DNA of 64,000 nt, from positions 39,685,503-39,749,502 of the forward strand of contig CP136065.1 in assembly GCA_032622095.1 (NCBI GenBank), in the 5' to 3' direction. This document shows positions 23,261-36,242 of this stretch, piece after piece; within the stretch, counting starts at the first letter, position 1; every line of letters begins with the position of its first letter. The stretch comes from Siphonodentalium dalli (Eukaryota; Mollusca; Scaphopoda; Gadilida; Siphonodentaliidae). A program made the translations under genes and the position numbers. Under the pieces are notes generated by a model that saw nothing but the letters and a program-made list of their open reading frames with translations, was not told the origin of the DNA and ran no database searches.

Positions 23261-23311
23261 GGGTGTCCCATACATGTACAAAGCTATTCCTGACACGTTC
23301 AATTCCTAATA

Positions 23312-23521
23312 ATCACTGAGTCACGGCCATATTGGATTCACCCAGCCTTCCCCGTTCCGCGGTTTAAGTGCTACATGTCAAAGTTCCGGAGGTGCATTCC
23401 ATATATGTAACTTTTGAATATTCATGATTGCATATATGGAACACATCCATAATTTTGACCTGCAGCACTTAAACCGCGGTACGGGGGCTGGATGAATCCA
23501 ATATGGTCGCGAGTCAGTGAA
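23312..23521. mobile_element. Fold-back MITE of the GGCCATATTGGAT family, copy 1
   Basis: Arms begin CACTGAGTCACGGCCATATT and end with its near mirror AATATGGTCGCGAGTCAGTG. The middle carries CATTCCATATATG and its mirror. A second copy is at 52158-52370. Non-coding. Confidence 0.8.
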
Positions 23522-23574
23522 AACACTTTTAATCGCTGACTTGTGATGAATCTATTTTAATTTAATTCATGTAC

Positions 23575-23650
23575 AAATCCCCGATTAGCGATTATTAGAA
23601 ATGGAACCAGCGTTGGCATCGTTCAGTAGCTTTTTCAGCCGGTATAGGCA
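23575..23650. repeat. Dispersed repeat fragment
   Basis: CCCCGATTAGCGATTATTAGAAATGG-like block shared with 18325-18405, including AGCTTTTTCAGCCGGT. Confidence 0.6.
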
Positions 23651-23675
23651 CTGCACCTAATGCGCATAAATTTGT

Positions 23676-24025
23676 CCACTTATAAACGGACAATCCGTAC
23701 CTAAAATGATCGTTAATTAATGGACACTTTAAAAACGCTTCTTCGAATATTTCCGTTATTTCGTCAAAAACTCTTCTTCAAATATCTCCGTTATTTCGTC
23801 AAAAACACTTCTTCTCTTACAAATGGCCGTTATTTAGTAAATTAACATACTTTATAGAGTTATTGCCCTTCATATTAAATATGAAGCTAACATGCAGGAT
23901 TAGCTATACATGTCGTCATTTAGTGGACAATCCCAAGCTCGCGGGCCACGCGTGGTCGGATTGTCCATTAATTAACGAACATTTTAGGTACGGATTGTCC
24001 GTTTATAAATGGCCAATCCTTGAAG
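23676..24025. mobile_element. Fold-back MITE with 55-bp arms
   Basis: TATAAACGGACAATCCGTAC and onward (left) is mirrored by GTACGGATTGTCCGTTTATA (right). Arms match for about 55 bp. Inside are near-repeats of AATATTTCCGTTATTTCGTC; similar motifs occur inverted at about 30850-31060. Confidence 0.8.
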
Positions 24026-24547
24026 AATTGCCTGGTATAGGATAACAATAACCACCACGTTTTCATATCTTCTTCACCGTAGAAGTGTATTTATCTTTTT
24101 TTTTAAATACTATATGTAACATTCACTTCCTTTATAAATATCAATAATGAGATGGTTTGTTAATATTTTTTATTTGAACCGATACCGCTAATACAAACAA
24201 CCGAATGTGCACATGTATTTTATGCTGGCGGAAATGTTCCAGCATGATTCACCGATCTAATGATTAAGAGTGGGGGGGGGGGGGTAAAGTGGTAACAGTT
24301 CGATGGGGAATTCAGTGTTAATTTTCGGGGGAAGTTTACTAAAACGTTACAAAGCGTAGGTGACCATATCGTATATCCTAAATATTATTATATTGTTTTG
24401 ACACACTTTCCCATTCGCGTCGTGTCACACGAATAGGCCTTTATTCGATTAACCTATCGTTATATCAAGGAATTTCATATAGACCCATCATTATCATTAA
24501 GTTTTTATTAGGTGACAGCGTGTATTACATATAGAGACATTATTGTG
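24026..24547. other. Spacer with a poly-G run
   Basis: No gene. A run of about a dozen G lies near 24274. Confidence 0.5.
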
Positions 24548-24932
24548 AACAAGTCTGCAAATAGTGTATCTGTCATTTGCAGAATGAGGTCCACCGGGGG
24601 TGAATTTAGCGATGCCAGAATCACCAAATTCACTCTCCATGGACCTCATTCTAATTAGGCCTACTGCTATGGGGGGGGGGGGGGGGGCTAGGATTATATT
24701 GAAGTTCCCCAGTTGCAGTTTGTGATGTTCATCCATTAATTACCTCGATTGTGCAATTTATATTCTGCAAATTATGGGATATAGCAACTGAACAGAATGG
24801 AAAAAGTTAATAAAAACAGATACCCAGAAGATGAAGCCTAAGCAGAATGAGGTCCACAGAGGGTGAAGTTGTCACTAAATTTACCCTGGCCTCATTCTGC
24901 AAATGACAGACACACTATTTGCAGGCTTGATT
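24548..24932. mobile_element. Compound fold-back element
   Basis: AAGTCTGCAAATAGTGTATC (left) mirrors GACACACTATTTGCAGGCTT (right). Within each arm CAGAATGAGGTCCAC is followed by a smaller hairpin (GAATGAGGTCCA...TGGACCTCATTC), so each arm can also fold on itself. A 17-G run lies near 24671. Confidence 0.75.
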
Positions 24933-25039
24933 CTTATCCATAAACGATAGAGCGTATTTGATCCCGCTCGGGTTAAGTGTGAAGTGTAATTGAGACATAA
25001 ACCCTCAACTCAGAATATGTGATTTAACCCGTTCATAAC

Positions 25040-25245
25040 GGGAGCTGCGCTGGTGCTGCATTATATCACGTGCCAGTGAATTCGATTATATATGCGAGTC
25101 TGCCATATGGACCCTCGCACATATAAGAGAATGTAATGGCTTACAAGGTCTATGTAAATATTGTTAGGCCAATGCATTCTGTTATAAATGCGAGGCTCCC
25201 TATGGGAGACTCAAATATATAATGAGAATGCATTGGTACAGGGTT
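25040..25245. mobile_element. Diverged copy of the paired-palindrome element
   Basis: Two decayed versions of the 69-bp palindrome (ATTATATATGCGAGTC...CTCGCACATATAAGAGAATG near 25084 and AATGCATTCTGTTATAAATG...GAGAATGCATTGG near 25172) with a very short core. It ends TACAGGG like the CCCTGT ends of the family. Confidence 0.7.
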
Positions 25246-25298
25246 TCGCAAAATTTCAGATTTAGTAATGGCTATCAGTCTCCTTTGTGAAATGTCCG

Positions 25299-25362
25299 GT
25301 TAATATAAGTTAATATAAGTTTATATAAGTTAACATAAGTTTATATAAGTTAACACAAGTTC
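25299..25362. repeat. Short ATATAAGTTA tandem
   Basis: Five to six units of 10-12 bp, TTAATATAAG/TTTATATAAG, before a featureless stretch that runs to 25861. In that stretch a block near 25485-25550 (CCGATGTATACTTTTAAAAC, GGGAGAATCCATTTAGTA) recurs at about 35805-35850 and, inverted, at about 58608-58665. Confidence 0.8.
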
Positions 25363-25861
25363 AACAAACTGCCCGTTTTGTTGGAGCTGGTTATCTCAAT
25401 ATTTCCAACCAATGAATATGAATCCATAAGCACATACATTATCTGTCGTCTGATTATATTTCCAAAGCATCCCTCAAGATGAATATTAGACTATTCCGAT
25501 GTATACTTTTAAAACTGATGGGAGAATCCATTTAGTAAAGAACTGGTTAAATAACAGAGACACCATAGTATATGCCGATAACTCTGAATGGGGTGTCTGA
25601 GGACCATGTCGATATCCGCATATCACACTAAACACCTTGTGTAGCCTTGTAGCATATTTTGGCTCCAGGAATGTCTTTTATTTTATTGCCGTGGTCGTTC
25701 GAAAGCCATTAGGTTGGCCAAATGATAATTGGTGTATGTTAATACATTCAGAAGGTAATTTGCCATGTACCATTTATCGACACCTTCCGAACCATTATCG
25801 TTTTGCAGGCCAAATTAAAAACTATAACCATTAGAACAATGTTCTCATGACGCGCATGATG

Positions 25862-28692
25862 TTATGTGGGGTGGGTGGGTGGGTACACATGGTGTTATGT
25901 GGGGTGGGGTGGGTACACGTGATGTTATGTGGGGTGGGTGGGTGCACATAATGTTATGTGGGTGGGTGGGTACACATGATGTTATGTGGGGTGGTGGGTA
26001 TACATCATGTTATGTGGGGTGGGTGAGTACACATGATGTTATGTGCGGTGGGTGGGTACACATGATGTTATGTGGGGTGGTGGGTACACATCATGTTATG
26101 TGGGGTGGGTACACATGATGTTATGTGGGGTGGTGGGTACACAAGATGTTATGTGGGGTGGGTGGGTACACATGATGTTATGTGGGGTGGGTGGGTGGGT
26201 ACACATGGTGTTATGTGGGGTGGGTGGGTACACATTATGTTATGTGGGGTGGGTGGGTGCACATAATGATATGTGGGTGGGTGGGTACACATGATGTTAT
26301 GTGGGGTGGTGGGTACACATGATGTTATGTGGGGTGGGTGAGTACACATGATGTTATGTGGGGTGGGTGGGTACACATGATGTTATGTGGGGTGGGTTGG
26401 TACACATGATGTTATGTGGGGTGGTGGGTACACATGGTGTTATGTGGGGGTGGGTGGGTACACATGGTATTATGTGTGGTGGGTGGGTACACATGATGGT
26501 ATGTGGGGTGGGTGGGTAGACATGATGTTATGTGGGGTGGTGGGTACACAAGATGTTATGTGGGGTGGGTGGGTACACATGCTGTTATGTGGGGGTGGGT
26601 GGGTACACATGATGTTATGTGGGGTGGGTGGGTACACATGATGTTATGTGGGGTGGTGGTACACATGATGGTATGTGGGTGGGTGGGTACACATGATGTT
26701 ATGTGGGGTGGGTGGGTACACATCATGTTATGTGGGGTGGGTTGGTACACATGATGTTATGTGGGGTGGGTGGGTACACATGATGTTATGTGGGGGTGGG
26801 TGGGTACACATGGTGTTATGTGGGGTGGGTGGGTACACATTATGATATATGGGTGGGTGAGTACACATGATGTTATGTGGGGTGGTGGGCACACATGATG
26901 TTATGTAGGGTGGGTGGGTACATATGATGTTATGTGGGGTGGATGGATACACATGATGTTATGTGGGGTGGGTGGTTACACATGATGTTATGTGGGGGTG
27001 GGTGTGTATACATGCTGTTATGTGGGGTGGGTGGGTAAACATGATGTTATGTGGGGTGGGTGAGTACACATGATGTTATGTGGGTGGGTGGGTACACATG
27101 ATTGTATGTGGGTGGGTGGGTACACATGATGTTATGTGGGTAGGTACACATGATGTTATGTGGGGTGGGTGGGTACACATGATGTTAAGTGAGATGGGTG
27201 GGAACACATGATGTTATGTGGGCGGGTGGGTACACATGATGTTATGTGGGGGTGGTGGGTACACATGATGTTAGGTGGGGTTGGTGGGTACACATGATGT
27301 TAAGTGGGGTGGGTGGGTACACATGATGGTATGTCGGTGGGTACACATGATGTTATGTGGGGTGGGTGGGTACACATGATGTTATGTGGGTGGGTGGGTA
27401 CACATGATGTTATGTGGGGTGGTGGGTACACATGATGTTATGTGGGTGGGTGGGCACACATGATGTTATGTGGGGTTGTGGGTACACATGATGTTATGTG
27501 GGGTGGGTGGGTACACAGTATGTTATGTTGGATGGTGGGTACACATGATGTTATGTGGGGTGGATGGGTACACATGATGTTATGTGGGTGTGTGGGTACA
27601 CATGATGTTATGTGGAGTGGGTGGGTACACATGGTGTTGTGTGGGGTGGGTTGGTACACATGCTGTTATGTGGGGTGGTGTGTACACATGTCAAGTGGGG
27701 TGGGTGGGTACACATGCTGTTATGTAGGGTGGGTGGGTACACATGGTGTTATGTGGGGTGGGTTGGTATACATGATGTTATGTGGGGTGGTGTGTACACA
27801 TGTTATGTGGGGTGGGTGGGTACACATGATGTTATGTGGGTGGGTGGGTACATATGATGTTATGTGGGGTGGGTGGGTACACATGATGTTATGTGGGGTT
27901 GGTGGGTACACATGATGTTATGTGGGGTGGGTGGGTACACATCATGTTATGTGGGTGGGTGGGTACACATTATGTTATGTGGGGTGGTGGGTACATATGA
28001 TGTTATGTGGGTGGGTACACATGATGTTATGTGGGGTGGGTGGGTACACATGATGTTATGTGGGGCGGGTGGGTACACAGGATGTTATGTGGGGTGGTGG
28101 GTACACATGATGCTATGTGGGGTGGGTGGGTACACATGACGTTATGTGGGTGGGTGGGTACACATGGTGTTATGTGGGGTGGGTGGGTACACATGGTGTT
28201 ATATGGGGTGGGTTGGTACACATGATGTTATATGGGGTGGTGTGTACACATGTTATGTGTGGTGGGTGGGTACACATGCTGTTATGTGGGGTGGGTGGGT
28301 ACACACGGTGTTATGTGGGGTGGGTTGTTACACATGATGTTATGTGGGGTTTGTGGGTAAACATGATGTTATGTGGGTGGGTACATATGATGTTATGTGG
28401 GTGGGTGGGTACACATGATGTTATGTGGGGTGGGTGGGTACACATTATGTTATATGGGGTGGATGGGTACACATGATGTTATGTGGTGGGTACACATGAT
28501 GTTATGTGGGGTGGGTGGGTACACATGATGTTATATGGGGTGGTGGATACACATGTGGGTGGGTGGGTACACTTGATGTTATGTGGTGTGGGTAGGTACA
28601 CATGATGTTATGTGGGGTGGGTGGGTACACATGATGTTATGTGTGGCGGATGGGTACACATGATGTTATATGTGGGGTGGGCGGGTACACAT
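25862..28692. repeat. 29-bp G-rich minisatellite, about 97 units
   Basis: The modal unit is TACACATGATGTTATGTGGG followed by GTGGGTGGG (29 bp). Length changes occur mostly by gain or loss of a GGGT step. The G strand carries GGGG-T-GGG-T-GGG in nearly every unit, which suits G-quadruplex formation. Because 29 is not a multiple of three, all frames cycle, and stop codons are rare on both strands. This yields many false open frames of 60-157 codons rich in Gly, Trp, Val, His and Met, or Pro, His and Thr. None is a gene. Confidence 0.98.
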
Positions 28693-31600
28693 GGAATTTC
28701 CCAGCAGAGTATGACATTTTGTCTACACAGAGACCGAGAGAGGTGAATTGAACATCTAAGTTGAGCTACCCCTCCAAACGGAGACCCTATATATATATAT
28801 ATAGTCACCTTCCTGTTTATGATCAGGCCGACGAGTGCACGATGCATTCGCAACCGCGTGCTGCTAAAATGCTACTTTTAATTACGCGTGGAATCGAGTA
28901 AAGTTTTCAGAAAACACTAATAAATTCTGTAATCCATTCAGAAGTTTTGCCGCTCCATTAAACTAATGAAACCATCATCAAAAGAGAGAATCGCAACGTA
29001 TGCATGCATGCGTCCAAATGAGGCGGTTCTTATTTGTGGTCTTTGTAGTGGTGCATATATTTTTCATGGAAAGTAATTTTAGGTTTCAGGTTCACTCATT
29101 GCTTTAGTAAATGTTGGCATTTAACGATAATCTGGGCTCCCTGGTGGTATAATTATTCAGAGATGATGATAATTTCCAAAATAATAGCGGTGATGCACAG
29201 CGGCATGCACGACGTGCAACATGACAGACATTTTGTATACAGAGAATATTACGTGCAGCTTGCTCTATACATGTATACGTGTGTATCGGCCCACGCGCTA
29301 TATATGCAGGATAGACATAACATAGATGTCTCCACCACCAACTTTGGTTAAAATTATAATATTTCACGCCTGACATCAGTTGGAAATTTAACTCCAAAAT
29401 TTATTGAATTTGTTCTCAAAGTATGATTTTCAACCCGTATTTAGAGGGAAAGCTTGAAAAATTACAACCCAAAGTGATGTGCTATAATAGAATTTGGGAG
29501 TGGACACCCCACAACGGAGAGCATATAGTATCGTCCCTGCATATATGATAAACGTTATGTGTCATTTACCATTTTAAGTGCATAACATCTATATACAAGC
29601 ATGCACGATTACAAGAAGCTCTCCCGTTCGCTCAGTCGGAAAGGTTCACAACGGAAACGGCAATATTAACCCCTAACTTGCGGCAGCTAGGTTCCATCTG
29701 GTATATACATGTACGCAAAATCCCCCAAAAAAGGCACCGACCGCACCTACTCTGGCTACCTGACCACGGAAAGGGACATCATCTCATGCAGCGAACACCA
29801 CTCTACATCGATGGGCAAGTCCCTAGCTGTAGTGGAAGTGAATATATTAACCCATTAGCTGTTGTCGAATTCGCTATGAATGTACGCGATACCCGGAAAA
29901 CAACACCCGCCGACCCCACTACCCACATGGGTCCGATCGAGATGGGGCATGCACCATTGTGCAGAATAGACCTCTATGTACCAAATTCCAATTCACTAGA
30001 GCGGAAACGGCACCGTTAACCCATAACTTGCGGCCGGTTCCGTCCTGTACGTCAAAATCCAAAAAGGCACCGACCGCTATATATACATGTATATCCCAAC
30101 ACCCCCTAATGTACATATATGGAAATATTTACAAAGTAATGCGGTGCACACGCGGCTTGGTGCATATGATCAACTGACATCAGAACATTATATATCTATT
30201 TTTGTGATAGATAATCGTCAGGTATAACATAAAACATGTAGCTTTTTCGTTATCGAATACAAGCAGAATGGGGCATGACTTACGAGCATTTAGATACGAT
30301 GGCCTTGACAGAGTTCCGTCTCCATCAGCGGAAAAGTCTCTGTTAGGCAAATGCAAAACAGATAAATGTGTGTAAGCCATCGATGTGTCCGGTATATGAT
30401 ACACATATTTCAATCATAAATATTAATCAGAATATATAAGATTAATATAAACCGCACACATCGCTTGAAAAGACGATACTCACCACGCTGGAGTTTAGCA
30501 GTATTCATGTTGTCGAGAAAGATATAAGTTTCAATTCCAATTATGTCAATCAGCGAACACCAAAATCTAATTTTGTTGTGCTTTCAAGATACCTGCATTT
30601 GAATTTGAATATGTATGGTTGCGGCGACTTCACAGAGCGTCATTATCATAAGTGATTGTAGTCAATATATGAAAGCCGATATCTTACAGCGTAAATGCAC
30701 CGGTCCGCATAGCATTATCAGATTTAAATTTACGGTAATTATTTACCATCTATATATACCTAATTGTGTACCGTATACCCCCATCGAGCCCACCATAACA
30801 TTATGTAAATCTTATTACTGAACCGACCACGGACACAACATGATGATTATATTGACGAAATAACGGAGATATTCAGAAATTAAACAAAAAATATATATTT
30901 TTAAAGGTTTTTTTTAAAGAGCGTTTTTCGCGAAGAAATTTAAAATGACTAAATAACCGAGATTTTCAGAGATTTTCAGAACTGAATTTGTTTTTAATTT
31001 AAGAGTGTTTTTTTTAAAGAGCTTTTTTTTCTCGAAGAAGCGCTTTTAAAGAATGACCACAACCCTCCACGGACGTGCATATAACCCACACACATAGTAA
31101 TACTATGGTGTCAAATCGGTTGAGCCATCCTTGAGATTGGCAAACAAGACAAAGTTCTATAGTGGACTTAAGATGTTTTTTCTCAATATAAATTATTCGT
31201 AAGCGACAGATTACCAGTCCAGGCGACTCAAGTCATTTAACAGTCCGACTCCGGATCCGTAATTTCGACAGTAATCGCGTCGGGAGACAGGCCAACGTTG
31301 TAATACACACACGAGGGGGCTGGGGAGACAATAATTTATTGTGTCTCCGACAGATCGCAGCTTGCTTCGATTGGATTTAGAGATTTAGCAGTCTGATTCT
31401 CCACTATCTGTTATATAATTGAGGCATTCGCTTTCCATCGATTTAGCGATATAAGCTCGCTTGACTGAGTAGAAAAATGCGTGGTTTCCAACAGGTTTTC
31501 ACAATGTAAAGAGTTTATAATTCTTGAATTCCCTCGATTTAACTTGTGAGAAATTACTTTGAATGGAGTATGGATGCGTTGGGACTCAATCACTCAGCGT

Positions 31601-33050
31601 GATCTGGCGGAGATTTACTGCCGATGCCGATGTAGTCCCGCCGGGCATTAGGTTACGCACTGTTCGGATACCAGCGACGTGACTTGTGACCGGCAAATGG
31701 TTCTTCTGACAGAGTTCGTAGATATATAAAGAACATTAAATTATGTTTTCCATGAAACCGATAGGGGAGGGGGTCGATATTATTTTTGAACGTATATGAT
31801 ATTATTTTTGTCTTTGGACATTTTGGAATTAACAACTACCCCCTCCGTAAATTTTTGTATCCATATCAAGTGTCTCCGACCCCTTTAAGAGGACATACCG
31901 CTGCTTGTTTATTTTCGTGCCACTTAAATTTCGAGTCACGGATTATTCTTTTATAGTGCCTTTATATACGGTTTTAATAACAATCTGTGCCATAAATGAT
32001 GATTATCATACTATAATTCATCACCATTTGGAACGTCTGTGTCTCAGAAGGTGCCCATAGAGTAATAGAAAATAACTGAAATCATAAAATAATTCCCCCG
32101 TTATGGCTCCCAGAATGCAACAGAATTCAAACTAAAGTTTATTTTCAATGGAAGGGGAATAACTCTATATCTAAGTATATAGAGTTATTCCCATTCCATT
32201 GAAAATAATAAGACTTTGAATAGAAACTTCAGCACAGAACAGACGTCGGTTTCTCAACAAAAACAACATGTTCACAGTTTATTACATCGATTAATAAGTC
32301 GAAAATACTATGTTTTGGAGCTTCCTCTTTCAAATGGTATATAATAACCATATATGTTTTATAATGTGATCTGGGGGTACGAAAATTAAGTGGGCCTTTT
32401 AATGATGAATGACTTTATAGTCTCTAATAGGATGTATTTTTCTTCAGTGCTTTCTGCCATCAATATAGACCTGTTGAAAATGTGATCTCAAAATTGATGA
32501 AGCTGAACATTGAACATATGCAAGATGTGAGCTAGGTCATGTTCTAATTATTTTAGAAAACACAGACATGACAATCGTTGTGTTCTTCAATTCCCTTCAT
32601 TTAACTTGTGAGAAATGACTTAGAGTGGAACGTGTTGGACATGTGTAAAAAACTATCCGATCTTGATCGAACTGATTTGGTCAGTAATATATTTGATTTA
32701 TATATTCTTGATAGAATATAGCATGATTATTGCTATGTTGATTTATATAGTGAGAGTCATTTTTTTCAATTATAGTTTTTTCTTTTAATATGGTAGTCAC
32801 TCCATGCCCTCAAGATTGTAATTATTCTCATAGTGATTGAAAGGAGCAGCAACTAGTTCCAACCCTGTTTGATATACGTAATATTCAATCCTTATGCTCC
32901 AATGTGTGGACCTATCGTGAGAATGATTGTCATTAAAGCGGCCCACCGCATGCAAAATAGGTCACCGCACACTTCGGTAGAACAGCGTCGAACCATCGTC
33001 GGTCAGATGAATGATATCGTGCAAAAAATTTCAGTAGGGCCTAAATGTTG
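28693..33050. other. Long unassigned region with minor repeats
   Basis: No gene recognised. Noted: an (AT)n tract near 28787-28802; a direct repeat at 29643-29745 and 30000-30085 (GGAAACGGCA..., AAAAAGGCACCGACCGC); a GGAGACA...TGTCTCC hairpin near 31324; and a block CTTGTGAGAAATTACTT near 31545 that recurs near 32606. Confidence 0.45.
32140..32207. repeat. Short hairpin
   Basis: ATTTTCAATGGAAGGGGAAT is mirrored by ATTCCCATTCCATTGAAAAT around CTAAGT; arms of about 32 bp. Confidence 0.75.
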
Positions 33051-33181
33051 TCAGAAAGCCAACTGAGAATGTGGCTGAGGCCGAATTGATCGGCAAAATT
33101 TCCTGATTAATCGGTTGACGTAAGTCATTTGGCCATTGTAAATATGGCTGTTTTGGAGAGGTAATCCAGGTGGGGCGACCG

Positions 33182-33643
33182 CTAAGCCTGGACCTGACCC
33201 TGAGTCGGAACTTTCTTTTTTACCCCCAATTCCCACACCAACCTCCGAGACAAGGTAAGGATTTTGGCCGCTACAGTCACGCTGTTGGATCCAGGTAGCG
33301 AGAGTTCATTGCCACCAATTTGCAGACTGACAATTTCGGGTGCGAAGCTCGCCACCTCGGCCCGGACAGACTGATGCAAACGATGGGCCGTCGCCCCACC
33401 TAGGCCCAACAGTTTGATCTCAAAAGCCCCCGATTATTTGTTCGGGTCCAAATTGAATAAGAAGTATAACTCATTGGTGAGAGTTGGGAGGTGAAAATAA
33501 TCAGTACCCAACATCCGAATGAAACTATGACCCCACATCCTCAAACCCTCGATTGGGACCATGAACAAAAATATAATATTGTGAGATTTCGACTTTGGCA
33601 ATTGCTTTTGCGTAGGAATAAAACGCAGCAAATTCGTTCGCAA
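33182..33643 (-). pseudogene. SGNH/GDSL-hydrolase-like reading frame, broken
   Basis: Two minus-strand pieces, 33643-33434 and 33433-33182, lie in the same frame with one TAA between them (33436-33434). The first holds WGHSFIRML (residues 35-43), resembling the block-I serine of SGNH hydrolases. The second holds FAPEIVSLQIGGNELS, resembling the block-III Gly-Asn motif, then a helix-rich stretch ending ELGVKK. Beyond that the frame is lost, although an overlapping frame (33236-33051) may continue it. The C-terminal Asp-His pair is not seen. SGNH-like proteins of this type are common as orphan or mobile-element-associated genes in marine invertebrates. The family call rests on motif reading only. 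A splice interruption instead of a stop is possible, but no good donor was seen. Confidence 0.5.
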
Positions 33644-34114
33644 TGTGTTATGATTATGAAAGTAAAATAAAAAGCAGAGAATGATTGAGTGAAAATTAAA
33701 TCCGGTGCTCTGGAAAATGGACTAATCCAACTACCGATGTATCAAAATGCCGCTAATGGCCGAAAAATGAACGAATGTGCCGCAATAAATGAAAAGACAG
33801 ACTTGTGTGTAAAATAATGGAAGTCTACAAGCGTTGATCAATTCTAAAGTTCAAAATTTATGTTCCCGAAAAAAAACCCAGACTTCCTTGTGCAACATTA
33901 TTTCGTTTGGTCCTCAATTTTGTCCATTTCTCTAACCCCGTTTCTGATTGGCTGACCCACACTGAACTATATATTCGTGTCTTGGATTGGCTCTCAGTGT
34001 TCTAGCCTTTTTACCGCGGCCTTGATCTTATCTCTACTGTTGTTTACATCACGACACGAGCATTAAGGTTTTCGTCTGTGCATAAAGTCAGCTCTTGTTC
34101 TTTGCCTAAAGCTG
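33644..34114. other. Unassigned spacer
   Basis: Nothing recognised. Confidence 0.5.
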
Positions 34115-34765
34115 TGTATTAACCAAACCATTGGGTCTATTAGGTTCTTACAGTCAGTAGGAAATTAACCAAACCATAGGGGTGTAATAGGTTCTTACCA
34201 TCAGTAGGAAATTAACCAAACCATAGGGGTGTATTAGGTTCTTACCATCAGAGGAAATTAACCAAACCATTGGGTGTATTAGGTTCTTACCATCAGTAGG
34301 AAATTAACCAAAACATAGGGGTGTATTAGGTTCTTACCATCAGTAGGAAATTAACCAAAACCATTGGGGTGTATTAGGTTCTTACCATCAGTAGGAAATT
34401 AACCAAACCATTGGATGTATTAGGTTCTTACCATCAGTAGGAAATTAACCAAACCATTGGGTGTATTAGGTTCTTACCATCAGTAGGAAATTAACATAAC
34501 CATAGGGGTGTATTAGGTTCTTACCATCAGTAGGAAATTAACCAAACCATAGGGGTGTATTAGGTTCTTACCATCAGTAGGAAATTAACCAAACCATATG
34601 GTGTGTTGGGTCACTATACAGGTGTGTAAGGTTACCATATATAATGTCTGTTAGGTTATCACAGGGGCGTGTTAGGTTACCATAAGGGTGTGTTAAGTTA
34701 CCACATGGATGTGTTAGGTTACCACAGGGGCCTGTTAAGTGTCCATATGGTGTGTTAGGTTATTT
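34115..34765. repeat. 47-bp minisatellite grading into a 26-bp one
   Basis: 34115-34595: about ten units of GTATTAGGTTCTTACCATCA plus GTAGGAAATTAACCAAACCA and TAGGGGT, with one-base length changes. 34596-34765: shorter degenerate units GTGTTAGGTTACCACAGGGG. The two share GGTGTRTTAGGTT, so the second looks like an older or internally deleted form of the first. Confidence 0.95.
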
Positions 34766-35695
34766 GGAAACCTTGAGATGCCAGTTGAAGAATACTTATC
34801 TAGGGAACATCGGTTTGGTAATTATATGTTGGACACCCCCCAAATGGAGACACGTTAGCTACATCCCTGGTTGCCGACCGAGTTTAACCGAATGCATTTA
34901 GAGGTATCAGGTTGTGAATTTCGAACGCTTGGAGAGCTTTAGGCCAGTCTCGCTGTTTTCAGGTTAAGTTTTAAAAGTATTCTCCACCGGGCCGATGGGA
35001 CCTGCATGTCCAAATCGAAGTCTGAAATTGCCTGGAGTTAGACCTCTAGATGCTAGGATTTTGCAGTTTTCAGGTTCCTGTTTCAAAAATTATCTCACAA
35101 CGGGACGAACCGTGGCACTGTGGGTTCAACCACTCCATGCATGGTCATGCAGTAAAAGACTGATAACCAATTAGAAAAAATATCAAGGCCTGTAATGAGG
35201 TAGCAGATTGGACATCCAAAGCCAAGGGAGGGCGCAAAATGGAATTATGGAGTTTGGTCTGCGTGTGCGTGGGGGGTCTATCAGTTGTAACGAGTAACGA
35301 AGATGCACATTTCATATTTGTTTAATGAATGCACCACCTCAGAATTCCGTTAAAACAACTGTGTTCTGAACGATAATTCCAATATGACAAGACGAAAAAT
35401 AACCTTAACAGCCGAAACAGTTTATTAATCACTAGGAATATGTTTTATCCAGAAACACGTCATCAGTATAAAAACGTTTTCAAATTCGGAGAAAAAATGG
35501 TTTATCAACGCTGATAAATAATGCTGACGCAAGTGATCCGATTGTCAACGAGCATTTGACTAATTGTTCAATAGAAATATGTAACATCACAAACCATTCA
35601 ATTAACTTTTGATTGAATGGTAATTGATAGGTAATCATCGTATTGAATGTGGCTCAATTCCCCTTTCCTCTGGGTGGAAATCGGTTTATAAATAT
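34766..35695. other. Unassigned spacer
   Basis: No gene or repeat family recognised. Confidence 0.5.
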
Positions 35696-35792
35696 GTTAT
35701 AACCCGCTTGGGTATCTGTTCAAGAAATACAGATCGCCGCGCTAAAGCGCCGTGATCTGTATTTTTTGTACAGATACCCAAGCGGGTTATAA
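35696..35792. repeat. Near-perfect 97-bp palindrome
   Basis: GTTATAACCCGCTTGGGTAT...CAGATC around CGCCGCGCTAAAGCGCCG, mirrored to GGGTTATAA. Arms are about 43 bp with few mismatches. Confidence 0.85.
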
Positions 35793-36242
35793 ACCTATAC
35801 GTATATACTTTTATATCTGATTGGAGAATCCATTTAGTACATAATGAGTCAATGAAGGGGTCCACTCCACTACTCTATTAGTTCAACCGAAACAGGCTAC
35901 GTAATTAACAACGTTTACAGGTTCAGCAACTGCAAATTGTGCATTCAGACTAATTATAACATTGAGGTACTAGCATACAATTTATTTGGGTTTGAATGCA
36001 GTCAATCGGATCATGGATAGTCACACCCACTAATTTGTTTCTAATTTACTATAATTGGTTATTTTAAATTGAGAAGCCATGTTAAGAATCCTCTAACATA
36101 TATATATCCGATAAGGGAGCAGATTTATTGGACGGCTCCCGGGACTTGTTGCAGAGCAGAAATCTGAAAAACGACCATTTTCCACCGTACGTTACAATAC
36201 ACCAAATGATTCGCATAGGTGTCAATGTTAACAAAACCCGCT

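Noticed and set aside
25864-28853. Many open frames of 60-157 codons on both strands with GYTWCYVGW-like or HPPHITSCVPT-like repeats
   Set aside because: They are translations of the 29-bp minisatellite; all frames cycle through the same motifs and both strands are equally open.
29678-30019. 113-codon plus-strand frame
   Set aside because: Covers a direct repeat of 29643/30000 with no domain or splice context.
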